64,000 bases of DNA from Rossellomorea sp. BNER (GTDB lineage Bacteria > Bacillota > Bacilli > Bacillales > Bacillaceae_B): positions 239,551 to 303,550 of the forward strand of contig JANAVG010000004.1 of NCBI GenBank assembly GCA_024213275.1, in the 5' to 3' direction. The notes beneath the pieces are model-generated. The model was not told the DNA's origin. It made no database searches and saw only the letters and a list, made by a program, of their open reading frames with translations. Position numbers and translations under genes: made by a program. Below are positions 1 to 8,534 of the stretch, piece by piece. Each line of letters starts with the position of its first letter. The first letter of the stretch is position 1.

Positions 1-86
1 TTCAAAACCTGCACATTTAAGAATGATCGATTTAAAGGAATGGATCTTATCTTTGATTAGTTAATGCTATGGATCTTATAGGAAAC

Positions 87-124
87 GGGCTGTCTGAAAC
101 GTCAGGAGCCACAGCTTCAATTAG
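87..124 (+). repeat. Fragment of the GGAACCAC hairpin element
   Basis: A short stretch reads GGGCTGTCTGAAACGTCAGG followed by AGCCACAGCTTCA, which matches the left end of the hairpin element seen complete at 34430-34546. No right arm is recognisable here. The rest of 1-234 holds no gene: a frame open from base 1 stops at 58-60 and could be the tail of an upstream gene, but it is too short to judge. A TATAAT-like hexamer lies at 199-204, before the DinB-like gene. Confidence 0.45.
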
Positions 125-234
125 AAAAATGATCTACTTCCTTAATATGATTAAGAAAATATACTGAATATTCCTTCCAATGCGAACCTACATTCGGTTA
201 TAATGGAAGAAATAAACAGAAGGGGTGCTACTTA

Positions 235-705
235 ATGAGTTCTATCGATCTATTAATCTTAAATTTTAACGAAGTTAGAAGAAGAAGTAAAAAAGTTTGG
301 ACTTCAATACCTGAACAATATCTAAAATGGAAACCGGATCATGAAGCAATGAGTTGCTTAGAGATGGTTCGTCATGTTTTAGAAAGTGAGCATTACTACC
401 ATTTGGCGCTCAAGAATAAAGGAAGCATAAATCATTTCGAATCTCCATTTGAAAAGCAGCCACTTGTATCTGTTACAGAAGAGTTGAATTTTGCAGCACC
501 TTACAGAGAAGCATTCTTGGAGCAGGTCTCCCAGTATAAGGAAGAAGACCTTACAACCATTAACATTGATCGCTCTGATGTTGGTTATATTCGAAGTTTA
601 GGAGACATGCTTTTGCGGATCGCCTATCATGAGTCCATACATACAGGTCAAATACTTGATTACTTGAGGACGGCGGGGGTTTCTAGAGCAGATATTTGGG
701 ATTAA
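235..705 (+). CDS. DinB-fold protein
   Basis: 156-residue protein of the DinB/YfiT four-helix-bundle superfamily, usually metal-binding enzymes of bacillithiol or mycothiol metabolism or of unknown thiol-transfer function. The three expected histidine ligands are visible: one in MVRHVLESEH near residue 47 and two in YHESIHTGQ near residues 131 and 135. The length is normal for the family. ATG at 235 follows AGAAGGGG at a workable distance. It stands alone, in the same direction as the next gene and 87 bp before it. The family is clear; the substrate cannot be told. Confidence 0.85.
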   Translation: MSSIDLLILNFNEVRRRSKKVWTSIPEQYLKWKPDHEAMSCLEMVRHVLESEHYYHLALKNKGSINHFESPFEKQPLVSVTEELNFAAPYREAFLEQVSQYKEEDLTTINIDRSDVGYIRSLGDMLLRIAYHESIHTGQILDYLRTAGVSRADIWD

Positions 706-792
706 GAAAAATCTTTAGACTTAATGATGTCAGAAAATTTGCTTTATTGATCTTCAAAAACTATCTTCAAACGAACAAAGGGGGAAACACTT

Positions 793-2202
793 ATGAACCA
801 AACTATCAGCATTATCCACACAAACGATCTTCACGGAAACTATGACCAATTGTTAAGACAGGCTGCCTATATCAAGAGGCGTGTATGCGAGCTAAAGGAT
901 AAAGGGGAGAATTATATCCTTCTAGATGGCGGCGATCATTTAGATATGAGCATAAATGAATGTCTTGCTACTAATGGTGAGATGCATTTAGAAATGCTTG
1001 AGGATGTTGGCTACCATGCAATGTCAGTAGGAAACAATGAACTATTACGTTCTACACCAGAGTTAATTCGTAAGCTAAGTCTAAAGTCGAAGGTTCCATG
1101 GTTATTATTGAATCTAGTTGAAAGTGACGGCTCTAGCATTGGCGGGATTAGGGAAACTCATATAGTGGAGGTAGGAGATCATTTAAAAGTGGGTCTCTTT
1201 GGAGCAACGGATCAATTTGGAGACCTTTATGAAAATAAGCATGGTTTTTGTAATCGAGATACATTAGTTTCGATTAAAAAAGCAGTAACCAAGTTAAAAG
1301 AACAAGGCGCTAATTTAATCGTTTTCCTTTCCCATCTAGGTTATGATGCTGATCTTAAACTAGCAAATAACTTAAGTGGAATGGTGGATGTGATTGTCGG
1401 AGCGCATACTCATCATGCTCTTGAGCATCCGGTTGTAGAGTCAGACGTGGTCATAGTTCAAGCAGGCTGCTACGGAAAATATGTAGGTGAGTTAAGACTT
1501 GAATTGGACTTCGATGAAGGAAAAATAGAAAAGTATGAAGGGAATTTAACAGAAATAAAACTAGATTCAGAGTGTGATCCTAGTATGACTGCGATCTTAG
1601 AACGGGGACGCGAGCAAACGAATGAGTATTTATCAGAAGTTCTATCTTATACCGATCAAGAGCTTTCCCATAACGTTCTGATTAAACGGATGGCTGATGG
1701 TTTGCGCGATTTTTGGGGTGCAGACATTGGCATCATGTATGGTGGAGCGGCTATTGGTGGAATGGAAAAAGGTAACATAACGAAAGGAAAGGTTTTGAAT
1801 CTATGTAGGAGTATGCATTCCCCAGTATTGATTGAAATGAAGGGCGAGCAGATTATGGGACTGATCCAGGATAGTTTCAATGAAGAGATCACATCCAAAA
1901 AGGTTTACGGAAATGGTTTTCGTCCGCATGGAATCGCGATTGGTGTTTTAGAGTTCTCTGGTATTACATGGAGCGATCAGTCTGGCGTCATAACTGATAT
2001 TAAGGTGAACGGAGAACCCTTAAAAGAGAACCACGTGTACACCGTGGGGAGTGGAACTCCATTATTGTACGCAGAGGTTTGTGGGTATAAGTCTGTTGCT
2101 GGTTGTAAAATGATCGATATTGGTAATACTGTAATGGTCAAAGATGTGTTTATGGATTATTTGAAGAAAAGCTCTAAAGTTATAAAAAGAGTTAATGCTT
2201 AA
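793..2202 (+). CDS. 5'-nucleotidase/metallophosphoesterase family protein
   Basis: 469-residue two-domain protein of the UshA/5'-nucleotidase type. The N-terminal calcineurin-like domain shows the dimetal motifs in order: NDLHGN (11-16), DGGD (45-48), GNNE (80-83), SH (180-181) and GAHTHH (203-208). The C-terminal half (about 270-460) fits the 5'-nucleotidase substrate domain. There is no signal peptide, so unlike UshA it should act in the cytosol, as YunD-type proteins of Bacillus do. RBS AAAGGGGG precedes the ATG. It overlaps the following transporter gene by 8 bases, suggesting translational coupling. The exact nucleotide substrate is unknown. Confidence 0.85.
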   Translation: MNQTISIIHTNDLHGNYDQLLRQAAYIKRRVCELKDKGENYILLDGGDHLDMSINECLATNGEMHLEMLEDVGYHAMSVGNNELLRSTPELIRKLSLKSKVPWLLLNLVESDGSSIGGIRETHIVEVGDHLKVGLFGATDQFGDLYENKHGFCNRDTLVSIKKAVTKLKEQGANLIVFLSHLGYDADLKLANNLSGMVDVIVGAHTHHALEHPVVESDVVIVQAGCYGKYVGELRLELDFDEGKIEKYEGNLTEIKLDSECDPSMTAILERGREQTNEYLSEVLSYTDQELSHNVLIKRMADGLRDFWGADIGIMYGGAAIGGMEKGNITKGKVLNLCRSMHSPVLIEMKGEQIMGLIQDSFNEEITSKKVYGNGFRPHGIAIGVLEFSGITWSDQSGVITDIKVNGEPLKENHVYTVGSGTPLLYAEVCGYKSVAGCKMIDIGNTVMVKDVFMDYLKKSSKVIKRVNA

Positions 2203-3418
2203 AAATCGAGCATACTTGTTGTATCTAAATGCTTCTATTATATCAGCAATCGGAACGGGGATGCATTTTATTGCGATTACGTGGTTAATCCTCGAAATGA
2301 CCGAGTCGACCTCAAAGGTTGGGATCACTCTTGCCATCAGTTTTCTGCCTTTAATGTTTCTCGCTTCATTTGGTGGAATGATAGCGGATCGTTATGATCG
2401 AAGAATTGTCATGGTCGTATTTAATATCATTCGTTTCCTTTCAATAAGCCTTGTCCCTGTCGTCTATTGGTTTGGTGACTTATCAATTTTCATCATTTAC
2501 CTAATGCAGTTCTTGAATTCGATTGGGACATCCTTCTATATGCCAGCAAATGCCGCTTTTATTCGTGAAATCATTGATGATGACCAAATGTATCGGGCTA
2601 ACGCGATAACTCAAGTATGGATCCAGGTTGGAAAACTCTCTGGTGCTGGACTAGGAGGAGTTTTTATTGCATGGTTTGGTTCGATAAATGTCGTTTTCAT
2701 GAATGCGATCACATTTCTGGTCTCAGCGATATTGATTTTCTATGCCAGGAAAGGGTATTTCTCCCCACAAAGTGGAATAGGAGCTAACCGTAAGTTTTGG
2801 GTGAACCTTCGGGAAGGGATATCATTACTAGTCAAACAGAAAGGTCTCTTATTCTATGTTTTTTTAACTCTATTGCCTTCGTTCTTTGTACATATCTATA
2901 ACTTAGGGGTCGGCGTGTTTGTAAAGGTTGAATTGAACGAAGGAGCTGATGCCCTTGGAATTATTGATGGAGCTTATGCGGTAGGGGCTCTAGTATTAGG
3001 GATGTTCATTTCAAAGCAGGCTAATTGGTTGAAAAATAAAAGAATCATCCCGATTGTGGTCATGGTCATGGGGATTCCATTTTTAATGTTTAGTCTTAGT
3101 TCGTCAGTAGTGGCTGCTACGATCAGTGTTTTTCTTCTCGGAGCTGCTTTTCAGATTGCATTTACGATGTTTAATACCCTAATTCAGGTAACACCACCAA
3201 AAGAATTTGTGGGAAGAATAAGTGGTTTCGCAAAGTCATTGCAGAGCCTTTTAGCATTTACTGGATTGCTTTATTTTGGTGCTTGGTTAGAGGGGCATTC
3301 TGTTCGAACTTTATTGGTGGGAATTTTCTTGTTGCTAATATTTGCGGGTGTTTTGGTTTTGATGAAGGATTTGTTTTTAGTTAGGAAATTTCGTGAAGCG
3401 GGGAAAAAGAGTGCTTGA
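2195..3418 (+). CDS. MFS transporter
   Basis: 407-residue polytopic membrane protein with about 12 hydrophobic segments. The cytoplasmic loop after the second helix carries GGMIADRYDRR, the classic major facilitator motif A, and the protein resembles the macrolide/enterobactin exporter-like DHA3 branch. The ATG lies inside the last codons of the phosphatase gene (8-base overlap), so the two are likely co-translated, and an exporter coupled to a nucleotidase is the simplest reading. A strong terminator follows 6 bases after the stop. The substrate cannot be inferred. Confidence 0.85.
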   Translation: MLKNRAYLLYLNASIISAIGTGMHFIAITWLILEMTESTSKVGITLAISFLPLMFLASFGGMIADRYDRRIVMVVFNIIRFLSISLVPVVYWFGDLSIFIIYLMQFLNSIGTSFYMPANAAFIREIIDDDQMYRANAITQVWIQVGKLSGAGLGGVFIAWFGSINVVFMNAITFLVSAILIFYARKGYFSPQSGIGANRKFWVNLREGISLLVKQKGLLFYVFLTLLPSFFVHIYNLGVGVFVKVELNEGADALGIIDGAYAVGALVLGMFISKQANWLKNKRIIPIVVMVMGIPFLMFSLSSSVVAATISVFLLGAAFQIAFTMFNTLIQVTPPKEFVGRISGFAKSLQSLLAFTGLLYFGAWLEGHSVRTLLVGIFLLLIFAGVLVLMKDLFLVRKFREAGKKSA

Positions 3419-3423
3419 AATCC

Positions 3424-3475
3424 GAAGTCCCCTAGTATATTAAAGTTACACTGCTAGGGGACTTCATTTGTTAAT
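3424..3475 (+). terminator. Rho-independent terminator after the MFS gene
   Basis: A perfect 12-bp stem, GAAGTCCCCTAG at 3424-3435 and CTAGGGGACTTC at 3454-3465, with an 18-base loop and a T-containing tail. It closes the phosphatase-MFS pair. Confidence 0.85.
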
Positions 3476-3588
3476 AAGAGGTACTTTTGATTGACATTTT
3501 AGCTATTTTAAAAAGGTTTTGCAGCATAATTAATATTTCAAATAAACAGATAGAAGACTAAAAAAATTTGTCATTTCTAAAATTTATC

Positions 3589-3618
3589 TTGTAAAAATAC
3601 CTTAGTCTTGTTTATAAT
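3589..3618 (+). promoter_or_regulatory. Likely sigma-A promoter of the catabolic operon
   Basis: TTGTAA at 3589-3594 and a consensus TATAAT at 3613-3618, 18 bp apart. Transcription would start near 3625 and leave a leader of about 250 bases before the binding-protein gene at 3878, containing the two inverted repeats listed next. Confidence 0.6.
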
Positions 3619-3655
3619 TATCTTAAATTTCAAAAAAATCAACAATTAACTTAAG

Positions 3656-3685
3656 ATATTAGGTGAATCACCTAATATATTTTTT
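3656..3685 (+). promoter_or_regulatory. Leader hairpin with T-run, possible attenuator
   Basis: ATATTAGGTG (3656-3665) and CACCTAATAT (3669-3678) form a perfect 10-bp stem with a 3-base loop, followed by ATTTTTT. It lies about 30 bases downstream of the predicted start site and 190 bases before the first gene. It could be a weak terminator or attenuator, or a symmetric protein site. The sequence alone does not decide. Confidence 0.45.
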
Positions 3686-3689
3686 CTTT

Positions 3690-3718
3690 AATTAATTTCA
3701 CCACTGGAGAAATTAATT
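3690..3718 (+). promoter_or_regulatory. Inverted repeat, candidate ROK-repressor operator
   Basis: AATTAATTTC (3690-3699) and GAAATTAATT (3709-3718) are perfect inverted arms 9 bases apart. The TTAnTTTC...GAAAnTAA shape and spacing resemble operators of NagC/Mlc/XylR-type ROK repressors, and a ROK repressor is encoded in the same locus at 12481-13635. Assigning this site to that repressor is inference. Confidence 0.4.
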
Positions 3719-3877
3719 CAGATACTTAGCTTAAACAAGATACATAAAGATGAAAATCAACTTAATTATTACCACCATGTTATCAATTTTGTGAAAAAGG
3801 CATTCCTTTTATCTTGAATCTGTTCATCCAGAGGAGATATAAAATGCAAATAAATTTTTGATTAACGAAGGGGGATT

Positions 3878-5449
3878 ATGATGAAAAGGAAAAAAGGTAT
3901 CAAATTGTTATTTTTGGCGTTGCTTTCCATTGCTATTATTACAGGTTGTTCAAGCAATGAAACGGGAGGGGAAAATAGCGAGAATGCTAGTCAAAAGGAA
4001 GAGATGGTCATTGCGGTTAATGAGAACTTTATTTCAATGGATCCACATAATACAGGGGACACGAACTCAAACTCTGTGCAATCCTCGATGTTAGAAGGGC
4101 TATTGGGGATTGACCCAGAAGGAAAAATCATTCCTTTATTAGCGGAGGAGTATAGCGTTAGTGAGGATGCATTAGAATACACCTTTAAGCTGAGAAAGGA
4201 AGTTAAATTCCACGATGGAACTCCATTCAACGCTGAAGCAGTGAAGGTTAACTTTGAAAGAATCATGAATCCAGATAATAATCTTCGTCTCAATAGCCGT
4301 GGATTCAATTTGATTGAGGGCATTGAAATTGTAAGTGAGCACGAGTTAAAAGTGAAGCTATCAGCCCCATATAGCGGAATGTTAACGCGGTTTGCTTCAG
4401 CGAAATTAATTAGTCCTGAGTTAATAAAGGATGGTAATCAAGATATTTCTAAAAATCCCATCGGAACGGGTCCATATAAATTTGTAGAGTGGGTCCAAGG
4501 CGATCACTTAACAGTTGAGAAGTTTGAAGACTATTGGGGAGGGAATGACCGAGTTAAAAAAATAACTTATAAACCTGTTCCAGAAAACGGATCGCGTGTG
4601 GCAATGCTTAAGACAGGTGAAGCAGATGTGATTTATCCATTGCCGGTACAAAACGTAAAAGAATTAGAGAGTGATAAAAACGTTGAAGTGAAAAAAATTC
4701 CTTCCGTTATTGCTAGATACGTGTCGATCAATACAACAAAAGAACCTTTTAATGATGTGAAGGTTCGCCAAGCCTTAAACTATGCAGTCAATAAAGATGC
4801 TTTTATAAAAGTTGTGAATTCAGGTTTCGGAAAGCCGTTGGATTCCATCATACCAAGTAAAACAATCTATTATGCACAGCAGCAATCCTATGATTATAAC
4901 ATTGAAAAAGCGAAAGACCTTTTAAAAGAAGCTGGATATCCTGATGGGTTCAAAGCTGAAATTTGGGGGAATACGAACTCTGACACGATGAAAGGTATGC
5001 AATTTATTCAACAGCAACTTAAGGAAATCGGTGTTGAATTGGAAATTAAGTCAATGGAAGAAGGAACATTATCAGAAGAAATTTATGGTCCTCAAACTCC
5101 AGAGGAAGCGAAAGTGCAAATGTGGTATGTAAGCTGGTCAGCCTATCCTTCTGACATCACAAATGCGACCAAGCCATTATTCAGTAGTGAATCCTTCCCT
5201 CCTAATGGAGCAAATACGGCTTATTACAAAAACGAAAAAGTAGATCAATTGTTTACTGAGGCAAATGCTACGTCAGATGAAAATAAGCAAAAAGAAATTT
5301 ATGGTGACATACAGTCGACCATTTATCAGGATGCTCCATGGATCTTTTTAGGTGTTGATGAAATTGTAGCTGGTTTTAGATCAAATGTTGAAGGTGTAGA
5401 GATAGCACCAAGCGGGGATATCATGGTCCGTGATGCAAACTTTAACTAA
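3878..5449 (+). CDS. GsiB/DppA-like ABC transporter binding lipoprotein
   Basis: 523-residue extracytoplasmic binding protein (SBP_bac_5 family) with a lipoprotein signal: KRKKG, a hydrophobic stretch and lipobox ITGC, so Cys24 is probably lipidated. The body matches cluster-C binding proteins, for example VRQALNYAVN and AGYPDGF. The overall sequence recalls E. coli glutathione-binding GsiB, with MLKTGEAD and VSWSAYPSD segments. Members bind peptides, glutathione, nickel, opines or oligosaccharides, so family alone does not fix the ligand. RBS AAGGGGG precedes ATGATG at 3878. It is the first gene of the locus that runs to 18968. Confidence 0.88.
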   Translation: MMKRKKGIKLLFLALLSIAIITGCSSNETGGENSENASQKEEMVIAVNENFISMDPHNTGDTNSNSVQSSMLEGLLGIDPEGKIIPLLAEEYSVSEDALEYTFKLRKEVKFHDGTPFNAEAVKVNFERIMNPDNNLRLNSRGFNLIEGIEIVSEHELKVKLSAPYSGMLTRFASAKLISPELIKDGNQDISKNPIGTGPYKFVEWVQGDHLTVEKFEDYWGGNDRVKKITYKPVPENGSRVAMLKTGEADVIYPLPVQNVKELESDKNVEVKKIPSVIARYVSINTTKEPFNDVKVRQALNYAVNKDAFIKVVNSGFGKPLDSIIPSKTIYYAQQQSYDYNIEKAKDLLKEAGYPDGFKAEIWGNTNSDTMKGMQFIQQQLKEIGVELEIKSMEEGTLSEEIYGPQTPEEAKVQMWYVSWSAYPSDITNATKPLFSSESFPPNGANTAYYKNEKVDQLFTEANATSDENKQKEIYGDIQSTIYQDAPWIFLGVDEIVAGFRSNVEGVEIAPSGDIMVRDANFN

Positions 5450-5450
5450 T

Positions 5451-5614
5451 GGCTCTTTTCGTAAATTTAGTTGCTGTTGATTAATTATAAACATTTAAAT
5501 CATTCAATATATCAGTGAAAACACTTATTGCTTTGACGAAAAGATGCCCCGAAACCATAATCATTACGGGTTTCTATTCTTGTTCGAAAAGTAATAATCT
5601 ATGCGAAAACAGCC
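5451..5614. repeat. GGCTCTTTTCG...CGAAAACAGCC element
   Basis: The gap between the binding protein and the first permease is filled by a 164-bp AT-rich element. It starts GGCTCTTTTCG (5451-5461) and ends CGAAAACAGCC (5604-5614), inverted with one mismatch. Inside is a small hairpin, GAAACC (5551-5556) with GGTTTC (5569-5574). Related copies or pieces are at 35691-35806, 59409 and 23824. It may lower read-through into the permeases. Confidence 0.55.
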
Positions 5615-5694
5615 TAATTAATAAAGAAAAATGAATAAGAAAAGAAGTGGAGGTTATCCGAAGCTTCTTTTCTTATAAGGAAAGGAGTGTTCTA

Positions 5695-6618
5695 ATGCTT
5701 CAATACATAATGAAGAGAATCCTTGAAATGATTCCGATTCTGATTATTGTATCGATATTAGTTTTCCTCTTTACTCATCTTATTCCAGGCGACCCTGCAA
5801 GATTGGTAGCGGGAAAGGATGCAACACTCGAGGAAGTAAGTAAAATCCGGGCAGAACTTGGGCTCGATCAGCCTATTTGGGAGCAGTACTTTACCTATAT
5901 GGGTAATTTGTTAACAGGAGACTTAGGAACCTCTTTAAAAACGGGCTTGCCTGTTTCCGACATGTTTGTTGACCGCTTTTTACCATCTATCTATTTAACG
6001 CTATTAAGCATGGGGTGGGCAGTTATTATCGGGCTATTGATTGGAACGATCTCCGCTGTTTTCAAAAATAAGTGGCCTGATTACATTGGAATGGTAACGG
6101 CTGTCTCAGGAATCTCCCTGCCTGGATTTTGGTTAGGACTTATTTTAATTCAAATCTTTTCCGTGCAACTTGGTTGGTTCCCCACTGGTGGTTCAGACGG
6201 ATGGCAAAGCTATATCCTACCGTCTATTACATTAGGTGCAGGAATCATGTCAATGCTGACGAGGTTTACGAGATCTTCCTTACTCGAAACGCTAAGAGCG
6301 GATTTTGTTCGAACAGGGCGTGCCAAAGGGTTAAAAGAAAGAGTAGTGATTACAAAACATGCCCTTAGAAATTCATTAATACCTGTTGTTACAATCGCAG
6401 GATTGCAATTCGGCTTTTTATTAGGAGGCTCTGTAGTAGTAGAAACGGTGTTTAGTTTTCCTGGGATGGGGAGGCTGCTCATTGATTCCATTGCATTCCG
6501 GGATTACCCAGTGATTCAAGCAGAGTTGCTGCTCTTTTCCTTTGAGTTCATCATCGTTAATTTACTTGTGGATGTATTATACAGCATTCTTAATCCAAAA
6601 ATTCGCTATGTGACATAG
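5695..6618 (+). CDS. DppB/GsiC-like ABC permease
   Basis: 307-residue inner-membrane permease with six predicted helices and the EAA-loop region RTGRAKGLKERVV near residue 200. It begins with the typical MLQYIMKRILEMIP segment of this family. I chose ATG 5695 because AAAGGAG at 5681-5687 sits 7 bases upstream; an in-frame start at 5647 has no such site. It pairs with the next permease to form the membrane channel for the ligand captured by the lipoprotein at 3878. Confidence 0.9.
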   Translation: MLQYIMKRILEMIPILIIVSILVFLFTHLIPGDPARLVAGKDATLEEVSKIRAELGLDQPIWEQYFTYMGNLLTGDLGTSLKTGLPVSDMFVDRFLPSIYLTLLSMGWAVIIGLLIGTISAVFKNKWPDYIGMVTAVSGISLPGFWLGLILIQIFSVQLGWFPTGGSDGWQSYILPSITLGAGIMSMLTRFTRSSLLETLRADFVRTGRAKGLKERVVITKHALRNSLIPVVTIAGLQFGFLLGGSVVVETVFSFPGMGRLLIDSIAFRDYPVIQAELLLFSFEFIIVNLLVDVLYSILNPKIRYVT

Positions 6619-6633
6619 AGAAGGGGGAAACTA

Positions 6634-7530
6634 ATGGAAGTGACAAAGGAAGTCAATTCGTATCCTGCTGTAATGAAAGAAAAGAAGTATTCACCTGTAA
6701 AAGAATTCATGAAAAATTGGAAAAAGCAAAAGACTGCTTTTTGGGCAGGCTTCTTTATTATCCTTCTTCTCATAATAGCGATCATCGGTCCAGCTATTGC
6801 ACCGTATGATCCCTATAAACCAGATTATAATTCCACACTATTAAAGCCTAGTCAAGAACACTGGGCCGGGACGGATGCATATGGCAGGGACATCTTCAGT
6901 CGATTACTTGTAGGTACAAGGATTTCGCTAAGTGTTAGTTTTTTATCTGTTCTGTTAGGAGCTGTTATTGGGACCTTTTTAGGGTTAATAAGTGGTTACT
7001 TTGGCGGTTGGCTGGATCGAATCATTATGAGATCAAGCGATGTGATGTTTGCTTTTCCAGACTTATTACTAGCGATTGCCATTGTAGCTATTTTAGGACC
7101 TGGGCTAAATAACGTCATTATCGCCGTTTCTGTTTTCAGTATTCCGTCTTTCGCAAGACTCGTTAGAAGCTCCAGCTTAGAAGCAAAAGAGGTAGTGTTT
7201 GTGGAAGCAGCTAAATCAATGGGAGCACCCCATCATAAAATTATCATCAAGCATATACTGCCATCCACTCTCAGTAGTTTAATTGTTTTCTTTACGATGA
7301 GAATTGGTACAGCGATTTTGGCGGCCTCCAGCTTAAGTTTTCTTGGGTTAGGAGCAAGCCCTGAAACACCCGATTGGGGAGCCATGTTAAGTATGGGGCG
7401 AGATTATTTAGGCACCTATTCTCACGTAGTCATCATGCCCGGGATTGCTATTTTTTTGACGGTTCTTGCCTTCAATCTTGTAGGAGATGGTTTACGGGAT
7501 GTGTTAGATCCTAAAACGAAGAATGAATAA
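6634..7530 (+). CDS. DppC/GsiD-like ABC permease
   Basis: 298-residue permease with a cytoplasmic N-terminal tail of about 40 residues, then the characteristic APYDPYKPDY and HWAGTDAYGRDIFSR segments (roughly residues 65-95) and a C-terminal membrane block ending GDGLRDVLDPK. These are hallmarks of the DppC/OppC half of Opp-type importers. RBS AGAAGGGGG is 15 bases after the preceding stop. It is tightly spaced with both neighbours, so co-transcription is expected. Confidence 0.9.
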   Translation: MEVTKEVNSYPAVMKEKKYSPVKEFMKNWKKQKTAFWAGFFIILLLIIAIIGPAIAPYDPYKPDYNSTLLKPSQEHWAGTDAYGRDIFSRLLVGTRISLSVSFLSVLLGAVIGTFLGLISGYFGGWLDRIIMRSSDVMFAFPDLLLAIAIVAILGPGLNNVIIAVSVFSIPSFARLVRSSSLEAKEVVFVEAAKSMGAPHHKIIIKHILPSTLSSLIVFFTMRIGTAILAASSLSFLGLGASPETPDWGAMLSMGRDYLGTYSHVVIMPGIAIFLTVLAFNLVGDGLRDVLDPKTKNE

Positions 7531-7544
7531 GGAGTTTGAGGGAT

Positions 7545-8534
7545 ATGGAAAATTTATTGCAAGTCAATCAACTTCAAACAGAATTTAAGAAGGATGATCA
7601 AGCAATCAAAATTTTACACGGAATCGACTTTCATATAAATGAAGGTGAAGTACTAGGTCTGGTTGGTGAATCCGGATGTGGAAAAAGCATCACCTCTCTT
7701 TCTATTATGAGGTTGTTTAGGGGGACTAGTGGAAAAATTAGCGGCGGATCGATTCACTTTAATGGTGAAGATTTAACGGCCCTTTCTGAAGAAAAGATGA
7801 GGGGAATTCGCGGTAAGCTAATGGCGATGATCTTTCAAGAACCTATGACATCATTAAATCCCGTCATGAAAATTGGAGAACAATTGATGGAGCCGATACG
7901 TCTTCATTTAAGATTAAAGAAAAAAGAGGCAAAATCACACGCAATTTCAATTTTAGAAAAAGTGGGTATTCCTCGTGCGAAAGAAATCCTGAATGAATTT
8001 CCACATCAGCTTTCAGGAGGGATGAGACAAAGGGTCATGATTGCCATGGCAATGTCTTGCAATCCTAAACTATTAATAGCGGATGAACCAACTACGGCCC
8101 TTGATGTAACCATTCAAGCTCAGATTTTAACATTGATGAAGAAGCTTCAACAGGAAGAGAAAATGTCTGTCTTGTTAATCACTCACGACTTAGGTGTTGT
8201 GGCAGAAATGTGTGACAGGGTTGTGGTGATGTATGCAGGAAGAGTGGTAGAAGAAGCTGCCGTTAACGATTTATTTGAGGATCCAAAACATCCCTATACA
8301 AAAGGATTAATAGGGTCTGTTCCGAAGATAGGTGAAAAACGGGAGAAGCTTGACTCCATTAGTGGAAATGTTCCTGATCCCTCCAATATGCCAATGGGAT
8401 GTAAATTTGCCCCTAGATGTAAAGAGGCGATGCCGATTTGTTTTGAGAAAGATCCGGCTTCCATTTCATTTGAAAATAATAGATCATGCAGTTGCTGGCT
8501 TTTCCATGAAGAGAGGGGGGAAATTAGTGTCTAG
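7545..8534 (+). CDS. DppD-like ABC transporter ATPase
   Basis: 329-residue nucleotide-binding subunit. Walker A GESGCGKS, signature LSGGMRQR, Walker B LLIADEPT and the H-loop ITHDLG are all intact. The C-terminal oligopeptide/dipeptide extension contains the cysteine-rich CKFAPRCKEAMPIC segment that in DppD-type ATPases can hold an iron-sulphur cluster. ATG 7545 is preferred because AAGGAG (7529-7534) is 10 bases upstream; the TTG at 7536 would overlap it. It overlaps the next ATPase gene by 8 bases. Confidence 0.9.
   Translation: MENLLQVNQLQTEFKKDDQAIKILHGIDFHINEGEVLGLVGESGCGKSITSLSIMRLFRGTSGKISGGSIHFNGEDLTALSEEKMRGIRGKLMAMIFQEPMTSLNPVMKIGEQLMEPIRLHLRLKKKEAKSHAISILEKVGIPRAKEILNEFPHQLSGGMRQRVMIAMAMSCNPKLLIADEPTTALDVTIQAQILTLMKKLQQEEKMSVLLITHDLGVVAEMCDRVVVMYAGRVVEEAAVNDLFEDPKHPYTKGLIGSVPKIGEKREKLDSISGNVPDPSNMPMGCKFAPRCKEAMPICFEKDPASISFENNRSCSCWLFHEERGEISV

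Noticed and set aside
3878..5449. Calling the first binding protein a glutathione-binding protein
   Set aside because: Similarity to GsiB is real, but family members bind very different ligands and the enzyme neighbours suggest a sugar conjugate, so only the family is given.
8332..8526. N-terminal extension of the DppF-like ATPase
   Set aside because: The extra 65 codons lie in another frame of the DppD-like gene. The family N-terminus and an RBS support GTG 8527.
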